DNA of 12,500 nt from Halisarca cf. caerulea (GCA_963170055.1 CAUJGJ010000313.1:3464201-3476700); one strand, 5' to 3'; shown: positions 1 to 10,932, counted from the stretch's first letter. Numbers and translations are program-made. Notes: generated from the letters alone by a model not told the origin.

Positions 1-12
1 TGTATGTCTATG

Positions 13-190
13 CAAAGAACCCCCATCTCTATAACGGACACTTTGGGACCTGAAAAACAGTTTGTTGTACAGAGGTTTCCACTATTCAGAGGTTATTTAA
101 TATGCACAACAATCTATCTGGTCCCACAAAAGCAGTCTGTTATAGAGAGGTTTTCACTATTAGGGGAGTTTGTTGTAAGAGGTTCCACTG
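13..190. mobile_element. MITE-like element A (CAGT-TIR clan, degenerate left end)
   Basis: The right end is GAGGTTCCACTG (179-190), the reverse complement of the CAGTGGAACCTC terminus seen in other copies here. The left end near 13 is decayed but continues as TCTCTATAACGGACAC. Internal TIR-like motifs (ACAGAGGTTTCCACT, TAGAGAGGTTTTCACT) repeat in one orientation. No coding capacity. No clear TA after the right end. Confidence 0.6.
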
Positions 191-214
191 AATACGTATG
201 TGTATGTGTGTATA

Positions 215-386
215 CAGTGGAATCTCTCTAATCCAACACTCAGTGGGCAGCTAATTTGTGTCAGATTACAGAGGTTGTTAGAGTGTGGAGTGACTCTTAC
301 CATAATATGGTGACTGTACCTCATAAGATGGACGGATTAGAGGGAATGTTGTATTATAGAGGTGTTGGATTACAGATGTTTCACTG
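215..386. mobile_element. MITE-like element B (CAGT-TIR clan)
   Basis: This is a 172-bp element bounded by CAGTGGAATCTCTCTAATCC and GTGTTGGATTACAGATGTTTC plus ACTG, with TA on both sides (213-214, 387-388). It is clearly homologous to the copy at 8755-8932: both share the internal phrase GGTGACTGTACCTCATAA. It has no open frame. TA target duplication and CAGT ends fit non-autonomous Tc1/mariner, possibly pogo-like, elements. Confidence 0.85.
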
Positions 387-499
387 TATGCATACACGTA
401 CATATATGTACGTACTGCAGTACATGTATCTACGTACTTTTACAGTGGTCATTGTCGAGTTATCTTTAAGTTAACCATATCCGTTTTTCTTTGTTTCAG

Positions 500-610
500 A
501 CCTCATCAACAACTATCAGCAGTCAGCCGAGGACCTCCAGCCCCGTCAGAGGAGGTGCAGCGACAAGAGAGAAGGACACGCAGACTGTCCTGCACATGAG
601 AGATGTACAG
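500..610 (+). CDS. TLK: TLK exon 1 of window (Ser/Thr-rich linker)
   Basis: This exon is 37 codons, phase 0 at both ends. It follows a strong pyrimidine tract and TTTCAG acceptor and ends CAG|gtgagg. The product is Ser/Thr-rich at first and then contains REKDTQT, resembling the TQT segment just before the TLK coiled coils. It is an internal exon: there is no ATG in frame at its start and an acceptor precedes it. It is one of the two least conserved exons, so the assignment rests on the open frame, both splice sites and position. Confidence 0.72.
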
Positions 611-3280
611 GTGAGGACCAGTCTGGCTTGCTAGACTACTATGGCCGTTCATCAAGCTGATTTTTTGTGTGTATATGTACTTGTTCCATACATGTGTTTG
701 CGGTGTGTGTGGGACATACACTGTACATACGTACGTATGTACGTATGTATGTATGTGTGTAGAATTTGACTGGATGCGATACTACGTTCAGCCTAGGTCT
801 GACTGGCTATGTCCATACATATGTATGTACGTAGATACTATTCTGTGACCATTCATGCATACCCACACACACAAGTGTACACACACATAACGTAAGTACG
901 TACATACGTACGTAGATACTATTCTGTGACCATAAATACTAGGAAAATATCTCTATTACAGTAGAATCTAGGGTCTGGCCAAGATGGCTGATCCCTTTGT
1001 TTTTTTATGATGTTATTTTATTGTGTTTTGAAGCAGTATGTTTTGTCTGTCCTGTTACAGTATGTTCTGTTTGTGTATTTTGAGGGTACCTGAACAATGG
1101 GATGTATCTACTTTGTGACTGAAATCATTTGAAGGACATTGTTTATTACAGATGCCTCCTGATACATAGATAAGGGTTTAAATCCTTCCTTCTGAGAGTG
1201 GGCTACAGTCCTGTACACGCAACTGTGTACGTATGTGTTGCCAAGTTTGTGCAGTACTCCAGTTTTAGTAGGTAAATATACGTACATACAGTGAAACCTC
1301 TATTAAAAAAGGACTCCTCCGAAATCCAGTCATCTCCTTTAACAGGACACCACTGCTCTGCCCCATTTAACATCCCTTGCATTAACTGACATGTGTGCAT
1401 TTCAAACCTCTGAAAAAAGGACGCCTCCATTTACAGGACAGTTAACGTGGTCCCAATGGTGTCCTTATTAAAGAGGTTTCCAGCACAATGTAGTTGGTTG
1501 TACGTACGTATGTACTTGTCTCAGTCTTCTGTGCTTTTGTATGTACGTATGTTTTATGATCTACTCTGTAGTCTTATTCTACTCTTCCTCAATACTTTAC
1601 CTGCATGTACATATGTACGTACATACGTACGTACTGTATGTACTTACTGTATGTAAGCACCTGCATGTATGCATCTACGTATGTACGTGTATGTACTTAT
1701 GTATGCACCTGCATGTACGTATGTATCTATGTATATATGCCTGTATGCACCTGTACTTACGTATGTAGTTCTCAATCTACTGTGTATGTGTGTGTGTGGG
1801 CATGCCGTAATCATACACACATGTACAGTAGGTGTACACAATGTTGTGATGTTTGCTGTGCAGTGAGCCCTTTGAACCATACAAGCTTTGGACCAATAAT
1901 AATGTTCAGATGCTGTTGAGGCTCTGACCTGTAGTGTTCAGTGTAGTGTTCAGTGTAGTGTTCAGTGTAGTGTTCGGTGTAGTGTTCAGTGTAGTGTTCG
2001 GTGTAGTGTTCGATGTAGTGTTCAGTGTAGTGTTCGGTGTAGTGTTCAGTGTAGTGTTCGGTGTAGTGTTCGGTGTAGTGTTCGGTGTAGTGTTCGGTGT
2101 AGTGTTCGGTGTAGTGTTCGGTGTAGTGTTCGATGTAGTGTTCGATGTAGTGTTCAGTGTAGTGTTCGGTGTAGTGTTCAGTGTAGTGTTCGGTGTAGTG
2201 TTCGGTGTAGTGTTCGGTGTAGTGTTCGGTGTAGTGTTCGGTGTAGTGTTCGGTGTAGTGTTCGATGTAGTGTTCGGTGTAGTGTTCAGTGTAGTGTTCG
2301 GTGTAGTGTTCAGTGTAGTGTTCGGTTCAGGAGGCTGTAAACATGCTGTGCATGTAATAGCCATGACTAAAGCGTGAACACGTTAATCCGCCACCACTTT
2401 ATCCTCCAGCCTACGTATTCGTCTGGCAGTATTCTCTGGTATGTATGTACGTACCAAGTACAGTGGGTCCTCGATTATCCGACCACATCTTCTCCTCATA
2501 AGATGTGTTGGATAAATCAGGTGTTGGATAAATCAGGTATTGGACAAGTCAGGGTAAATTGTACACATCTCACCAGTGGTGATTCACCATTGAGTGTCGG
2601 GTAAATGAGGGTTTTGAGGTGACCATACTCATGCAGTCTTGTGTGCCGGACCCTTCTCAGTGCGGGGTGTGGTACGCGAGACTATTCTTATACGTGTACA
2701 TTTATGATGATGATCCACTTACTCCACCATTTTTGGGTGAAAACCATCTGTGTTGGGTGATGAGTTTACACTGTATGTACATACGTAAGTATCTGGCTTC
2801 AAAATGGCTCCAGATTTCCAAAAATTAGGTTCAGTTTGAATGGTTTGCTGTGCAGCTGAGTCTCTGATATAGGCTATTACAGTTGAACGGCAATTTATTT
2901 TGCCAATCTCATGGTTCAGTGATGAAGATTCCTTGTATTACATACGTATGTACACATGTACATACATAATCTCTGATGGTTAGAAATGGCCAACCACAGA
3001 CACTCTAAACTACTAGGTTACGTAGTTTAGAGGGTCTATGGGCCAAACAATCTTCAAAATGTCCTATAAAGATATACGTACTGGGTCAGCCATTTGTCCT
3101 AGCAAAGTCCAAATGTTATTTCTACCACTGTATACATATGTACTGTATGTACATAATCACTGCACATTCTTGCTCGACACTGATGGTTGTAGGAGCTGGA
3201 GAGATATGTGGACAGCAGAGGAGAGCAAGAGAGACTGCAGCTAATGGTCTCAGAACTACAGCAGCAGCTCAACCATGTCC

Positions 3281-3347
<67 letters not shown>

Positions 3348-4969
3348 TGTGTGTGTGTATGTGTGTGTGTGTGTGTTTGTGTGTTATGTACAGTCAAACT
3401 TGGTTAGAAAGTCACTGTTTACAACATCAAACTCTTTATAACAACACACATGGCAGGAACGGATTCAGTGGTCTCTGTACTAAATGTCCTGGTTACAACA
3501 ACAACTTGGTTATAACAGCACATTTTAGTGGCACCAAGGGTGTTGTTGTAAACAAGTTTGACTGTATGTGTTTGCTGTATCACACACTTGTGCATATTAA
3601 TCCGTGTGCTACTTTTTATGTACGTATGTATGTACGTATGTGACGTATGTAATGCAACATTGTGTACATACGTATGTGGTTGTATTGGATGTGTATTTGC
3701 TTATCAATACATACGTGCATATGTATGTACAGTACATACATACATATGTACAGATGTACTTTTGAGAAATGTCAGTTGTCAGACAAAGCACCACACACTG
3801 TAGGACAGAGTGTGTACAAACGTACTTAGTGTTAGTTTTGCATGTCAATTTGGGACCATCTTGGATGAGTTTAGCTGTTTGCTACACTCATACCTGTCCT
3901 GTGATGTATTTCCTGTGGCTTATTCCATATGCATCACTGTGCATTGAGTGGTCCTGGGTACTTACTGTACACCTCCTCCTCTACCACCGTACACAGAGTG
4001 AGAAGGAGAAACTTCAGGACAGAGTGGATAAGGTTAGCTACATTTGTAGATCTGTACTTCTCACTGTTGCACATACGTACGTACGCTTGTGTATGGGTAG
4101 GAACATAACGTGTAGTCACACATGTGCGTAGGTAGGTACCGTACGTATGTACATGCGTACATAAACGCTGATGTACGTATACGTACGTACTTGTGTATGC
4201 GTGCATGTGTGTAGTTCACAATGTGGATGTACGTATGTTGACATATTCAAATGCATTCAGTGTATGTATGTATGTACGTATATATGTACGTACAGACGTA
4301 CTTCTGTGACCATACCCACAAACTCATAGACAGGGACATGCATCCCACATGTACTTACATACGTTCATACATATGTGAACGTGTTATTCTATTGGAAATC
4401 ATCAATATGTATGTATGTAAGTATGGATGTATGTATTTGTTACTGAATGTGTGCATTGTGTACTCAGAGTTGCAATGTCATCAAATCTCTGCTGCTGGAG
4501 AAGGCCGTGAGAGAGAATACTGAGGCTAGGGCTAAATGTATGAAGAACAGGTTACATCTGGGGCAGTTTGTCACTCAGAGGTATGTACTGTACATACGTA
4601 CGTATACCGTATGTACATTTACGGTATATACTGTGCATAGGTGCATAGGTGTGAGCTATAAGACCTTATTTATTGCAACTCAGCTGTGATCTTATAGTGT
4701 GCTTGTGCATACGTACGTATGTTTCTCTAAGTGGTATTTTACACTTTTAGTTTATCCCAAATCTGAAATGCGTACATACGTATGTATGTACGTACATATG
4801 TTATTATGTACGTACGTATGTGTTTGTTTCTGCTTACATACGTACGTATATACGTATGTGCTAGTGAGTGTTGGTACTTTTTGCAGGCAAGGAGCTCAGT
4901 ATGTGGAGAATTGGCAGGATGGAACAGCCTTTACTGAGTTACACAAGTACGTATGTATGTGTGTACGTA

Positions 4970-5007
<38 letters not shown>

Positions 5008-8000
5008 CTCTCTCATGTCCTTACTTAACACGTGTGAGCTGTTTGGGTGCTGTAGGAATCAAGAGGCCCTCAGTTTCCAGAGAGATGAGCTTGAGAAGGA
5101 GAGAAAACTGTTGACGAAGAAGAAACCGGGTGTAGGCAAAGGTGCCTTGGTTCCGCGACAGGTTGCCCTGGATACCTCGAGTGACAACCTCTCGAAGTCT
5201 TCTCATGTCAAGTGTGTTTCTGATTGTATGCACTCAGAGTACACTCACTAGTTGCTGTTAATGTGTGTATGTTTGCTGTGTGCATAAAGACAGGCAACGT
5301 ATACATACGTATCTGTGGGGTATTGTAGTCTGGCTGCATGGGCTATGGAGGCACAAGTCAATGTATGTATGTACGTATGTACATTCACTTCCCTGATGGT
5401 GTTTTGAGCAGTATGCTTTTTCTAGATACGTGCATACGTATGAACTAGTTGGGCAATATGCTTGCCCTGCTAGATACGTACATACGTACAGTACTTATGT
5501 ACATGGTTTTGTATTCATTGCTTTTGTACGAATGCGTACTTTTACTCCACTCTTCAAACTATTTCTAAATGAAAGCCTGTGGGTATCAATGCTTCTCTAT
5601 GTACCATACGTATGTACAGTGCATTTGGGTATGGTCTTTTGTCTATTTTTTGTGTTCTACTCGTTTTAGTTCTCTCACACCTGAAGAGCATCATGCAAGG
5701 GAAGAGATTCTGAAGCTAAGGGCAGCTGCTTTAAAGAAGGTGAGTGGAAGCACTCCAGCCTGTTGTCTTCTCTCTTCCCACAATATCTACACTCCATGTC
5801 TTCCTTGTACTCTTTTCATGTGCGTGTTTAAATCCAGTTCTTCTGGACTTGTGTTCTGACTCCCCTCTTCTGTTTATTTCCTTTTTTCTCCCTTTACTCA
5901 CCTTTCTTGCCCATGTCTTTTGTGTCTCTGCTGCTACTTTGGAATATTCTGTCACCATTGTTAGTTTTACAATTATGTCAAGTACATACTGTATGTGACA
6001 TGTTAGCTGTGTCCCTCCTAAGCAGGAGGTGCAGCTAATAAAATCACACCTTTCTTTCATCATCTTGTTACCTTGAGAAGTGTGATTGTATAGCTGCACG
6101 TCCCACTTGGGAGGGGCACAACTAACTTGTGTCACGGGATGGTACTAATGTATTTGTCCCATAAACTGGCCTGTGATCTTGTGTTCATGCATTGCTATGA
6201 TCCTCAGGAGGAAGCCGAGTTGCTGGTTGAACTAGAGAAATTGGAGCGTTCACGCAACCTTCACATCAGAGAGCTTAAAAGAATCACAGCTGAAGATAAC
6301 TCAAAGTAAGTGGCAACATGTTCGCACCAGCTAAACGGCAGTTGGGTGATCTGTTTGACAGTTAGGATTGCTGATGGTGTTTTGCGATCTTTGTATGTAC
6401 ATACATATGTACATATGTTTGTGCTTCCAAGGGAGTTTGTAGTACCTGGTTTAGTACCTACTGTACATACATACACAATGAATAGATATGTATACACATA
6501 CGTACGTACATACATACGTATATGCCCCAGGTTAGTATGTACTGGGAATACTGTCCTAACCTTCTGTGTAGCACTCCCTCCAGTAGCCTACAGTAAATGT
6601 AGGGTTCCCCACCATGTTTGTATTGTCCCCAATTGGATTTCTGAGTCCCATTTTCAACAGCTGTAGTCTAAGCCTGGATACTCTTCATCCAACAGGAATA
6701 TTGTCCATTTGCTAGCTGCTATGACCAAGGATTAAACATAGACACTCTAAACCACATAACTGGTTATGTCATACTTGTACAGTGTCTATAGTTTGATCAG
6801 AGGTTACATTGACCATCCTGGTAGTCTCGATTTGTCCATAGGAAAGCATTGACCTGTTGTGCATAAGCCACTCCCGATAGTAAGTACCTCCTATGAAAAG
6901 TAGCAAGTTTTGTATATCTTTTAAGATGCGTACGTATGTATGTGCTATGAAAGATCTGCTTATCTTGCTTGGAAGTTAGTACCCATCATTGCTGTTACGT
7001 ACATACGTACGTACGTACGTACATATGTGTGCATGTGTACATTTGTGTACACACATACATACAGTATGTACGTATGCCCATCTTAATGATATTTTACCCG
7101 GTATTATTTGTATGTACCCATCATTGCTGTTACGTACATATGTGTGCTTGTGTACATTTGTGTACATACATACATACAGTATGTACGTATGCCCATCTTA
7201 ATGATATTCTACCAAGTATCATTTGTATGTATGTATTGTCTTGGGTAGGTTTAACAACAATCCAGTTCTATCCAACCGTTACCTCCTCCTGAGTCTGCTC
7301 GGAAAGGGAGGATTCAGTGAGGTGTACAAGGGGTTTGATCTACAGGAGCTGAGACTGGTGGCCTGTAAGATCCACCAGCTTGGGAGCGAGTGGAAGGAGG
7401 ACAAGAAGGCCAACTACATCAAGTAAGATATGTATGTACATACAGTAGAACCTTGTTAGTAAGAACACTGTTAATGAGTAATACCTGGTTAGGAAGTACA
7501 AGGATATGATACCCCAGCTTATAACCTATAGTACTAAACTATATGGTTAGCAAGTACTACTGATAGTGAGTAGCAATTTGGAGGGACCCCAGGTGTACTC
7601 ACTAATGAGGTTTGACTGTATGTATATCCCCTAGAGGTGTGTGGTGGTGGTGGGGGGGAGGGGGGGGGGGTGGGGTGGTAGGATTGATGTTCCATTCAAG
7701 GAGGAGGAGGCTGACTTTGCTTCTATGCTAACATCTAGGAACATAGCACTACGTATGTACTCGGCCAACATGTATCAATGCGTATTGTTTGGGTGACATG
7801 GGTGTATGGAATTGCTCAATGTGTTATACTGTCTTGGATGGGTAGTTCCAACTGATGTGTGGTTTCTGTCCGTATTCTGCAGGCATGCATTGAGGGAATA
7901 TAACATACACAAGAAATTGGAGCATCGACATGTTGTTCGATTGTTTGATGTCTTTGAAATTGACCGAAATTCGTAAGTTCTTTTTGTAAGAATGTCCAAT

Positions 8001-9568
8001 TTCCACTTACGCATGTACTTGTGTGTGCAATCATGCACTGCTAGTTTTTGTATACGTACATACGTACGTACATATATTATGTGCACACTTGAGTTTGTAG
8101 AGTGGTGCTGTAGGCAACAGACATTCCATCACACAATTTTATAGCCACCAAACTAATTTGAATTTGATTCTATGTGATTGTGTGTGTGTGAGTGAGTGTG
8201 CGGGACACTGGGGGCCTTAGGAATAGCCTCTGGCTAATTGGCCAACCCAGTTTAAATAAGAAATTATTGTTATTATTATTATTATTATACACATATCTCT
8301 CTCTCACACACACAGATTCTGCACAGTTCTGGAGTTTGTAGACGGGAATGATTTAGACTTTCTTCTGAAGCAGCAGAAGTGTCTACCAGAGAAAGAAGCC
8401 CGCTCAATCATCCTCCAGACAATGAGCGCACTCAAGTACTTGAATGAGATAAAACCTCCAGTCATACACTATGACCTAAAACCAGGTACAGAACCCTTAG
8501 TTTGTATGAATTGATTCACTGGAGTAGCCTGTTTGAATTCACCACTAGGCTTGAATGTATTGATCATTCAAATGTATGTATGGCAACAGTGCAGATGTGT
8601 GCATACTTCATTCTATACAGTTACATAGGTGTACGTATGGCATTATTGCAGATGTATTTTTCTGTATGGGTTAGGTGATTTTGAGCTTTGTTAGCATCTC
8701 ATAGTTCTCTGGCCAGGTGGGCCTGGCTGTGTGCATACTTTACAAAAGTGACTACATTGAAACCTCCATAATCCGACACTCCATGGGACTGAAATTAGAT
8801 GTCAGATTACAGAGGTTGTCGGACTATCCAGTGCTTCTTAGTACAGTCAAACATGGTGACTGTACCTCATAACATGGTCGGATTAGAGAGAATGTTGGAT
8901 TATAGAGGTGTCGGATTACAGAGGTTCCACTGTACAATAAAGTTTTGTGTGCTTTGTTCCCCTTGAAACATAGTCCATCCATGATCCTGCATAATCCTTA
9001 TGTACCATACATATGTACGTACCCCTTGCAAACTTTTCAGTATGTGAATAATCGTGGCTTAGTACGTGTGTACTTGCACAATAGTAAGATGGGGACTGTT
9101 GCAAAATTGTTCTGTAAATCGTGCGTATTCTGCCTTTCCTGGAATGAAGTGATTTGTGAAGTTTTTGAGTCACAAAATCTTCCAATACGGGTGTGGTACT
9201 TTGTCCATAGAATGCTTACATTATGTAGGTTGACAAAGTTCATGTGTACATACGTATGTACATAGACAAATGTATGGCTTGGTTCTGAGAGTAGTGCATT
9301 GCCTGTGTAAAAGAACCTACTTTCGCTTTGAATGTATATACATATTGCTATAGCCAACATTGACACTGTACATCTTCTCCAGGCAACATTCTTCTAGGCT
9401 GCGGGCCTCATCGATACGAAGCAAAGATCACAGACTTTGGGTTGAGCAAGGTTGTGGAACAGGAGAGCCCGGACGGCATGGAGCTGACCTCGCAAGGAGC
9501 AGGCACCTACTGGTACCTGCCACCCGAGTGCTTTGTTATTGGAAAGGAGCCTCCACGGATATCATCCA

Positions 9569-9637
<69 letters not shown>

Positions 9638-10145
9638 GCCATGATACTGCTAGAAGTGTATCACGATAATATTCTGTAATCTAGACAATGTCATGTATCA
9701 TGATACATCACGAAATAGGCAGAGTCAGAGTTATTAGAAAGAAATATTAGCTGGTCAGAGTTATCAGAAAGAAATATTAGCTGATCACTTGTTCAAGTGC
9801 AAATTACATTTCTCGATAAGAGACCTCCAATGCATGACATCTCCTCTTTTGGAGTTGAAATACAAACTGGCAATGGTGACACTAGTGAAGGCTAAGCATT
9901 CTGTGTCTTGTTGCTATGCTCAAGTAGCTCATTTAATCAATTGATTGATTGATTGACTGTGGGTGGGAGGTGTAAGGACTATGAAACCACAATGTTGTGC
10001 TAAAGGTTATAAGCACCAACCAGCATTGCAGCCTCCTCAGGACAGCCTACTAGAGATAAGTATCTGTATCATGACGTGAAGTATGCTTTGTGTGTTTTCG
10101 TGTGTGTGTGTGTGCGCACACACATGTGTGTGTGTGTGTGTTTGC

Positions 10146-10223
<78 letters not shown>

Positions 10224-10609
10224 ACATGCATGTGTGCTGTGGTTAATACTGCTGAGGTTGATATTGGAATTGATTGGTGGTTGGACTACTGACATACATT
10301 CTTACAAATGTACGTACACACGTACTTCACATGTACTACGTATATGTACAAATTTATTGCTCTGGTTGCCTTATCAAAGAGTAAACATGTGTTTATGTGT
10401 TCCAGCACATTTTTGCTGACCATTGTGTTCATTCTACTTCGTTTCTAATCCCTCTTTGTGGTAGGTGGATGTATGGTCTGTGGGCGTTATCTTCTACCAG
10501 TGTCTCTATGGAAAGAAGGTGTGTGTGTGTGTGTGTTTGTGTGTGTGTTTGTGTGTGTGTGTTTGTGTGTGTGTTTGTGTGTTTGTGTGTGTGTTTGTGT
10601 GTGTGTGTT

Positions 10610-10675
<66 letters not shown>

Positions 10676-10932
10676 TGTGTGTGATGGATGTTTGTGCATG
10701 TGGATGTATGGATATGATTGAATAGTGTGTACTGTATGGAGTGACTTCTACTGTGTTTTAACATGTGCTTCTGTAGCCTTTTGGGCACAACTTGTCTCAA
10801 GCATCCATTTTGAAGCAGAATACAATGCTCAATGCAACGGATGTTAACTTCCCACAAAAACCCACTGTTTCACATGAAGCTAAGGTGGTTATGCACAAAC
10901 ACATGGACAAATACACACACACACACACACAC

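Larger units (their letters stand above)
611..3192 (+). other. TLK intron 1 (2.58 kb), repeat-filled
   Basis: The donor is gtgagg and the acceptor is GGTTGTAG. The intron contains TACGTA/TATG repeats (about 724-760, 885-915, 1500-1770), a duplicated 20-odd-bp phrase GATACTATTCTGTGACCAT (near 834 and 915), two inverted-repeat elements, the 12-bp minisatellite and a small fold-back at 2998-3037. I saw no exon-like segment with conserved TLK content. A poorly conserved coiled-coil exon could be missed here, because human TLK has a somewhat longer segment at this point. Confidence 0.8.
6306..7248 (+). other. TLK intron 8
   Basis: This 943-bp intron carries TACGTA/CATA repeats (6390-6410, 6460-6525), a small inverted repeat (6739-6788) and a two-copy tandem duplication ending about 18 bases before the acceptor. 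No coding content is recognised. Confidence 0.8.
7423..7882 (+). other. TLK intron 9
   Basis: This 460-bp intron begins gtaaga and ends TATTCTGCAG. An inverted-repeat element starts only 20 bases after the donor (7443-7618). It is followed by a G-rich tract at 7642-7678 and then unremarkable sequence. Confidence 0.8.
9571..10464 (+). other. TLK intron 12
   Basis: This 894-bp intron starts as (GT)33 and ends TTTGTGGTAG. It also contains a 14-bp perfect palindrome (9694-9707), a two-copy 30-bp direct repeat (9724-9783), a short GATT run near 9938-9955 and a second interrupted GT array (10098-10222). Confidence 0.82.

Noticed and set aside
1906..2364. 152-codon minus-strand ORF of NTTP repeats as a real protein gene
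   Set aside because: It is almost wholly the 12-bp minisatellite inside a TLK intron. The period guarantees open frames, the other strand is equally open, and there is no flanking domain or splice support.
3138..3441. Cys-Val repeat ORFs over GT arrays, here and at 9360-9669, 10083-10419 and 10397-10725
   Set aside because: These are read-throughs of TLK exons into GT microsatellites or pure repeat translation. Splicing at the first GT restores the TLK frame.
5731..6135. 134-codon minus-strand ORF
   Set aside because: It runs through the fold-back element and antisense to exon 7 and intron 7. Composition and content show no recognisable protein.
8916..9366. Overlapping ORFs in intron 11 on both strands
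   Set aside because: They have no recognisable domain, overlap the end of a MITE-like element and TACGTA repeats, and TLK exons 11 and 12 join perfectly without them.
9786..9941. Open stretch in intron 12 ([20 protein letters not shown]) as a cryptic exon
   Set aside because: No TLK counterpart exists at this point: Lys452 joins Val453 exactly as in other animals. No matching splice pair was evident and no domain was recognised.
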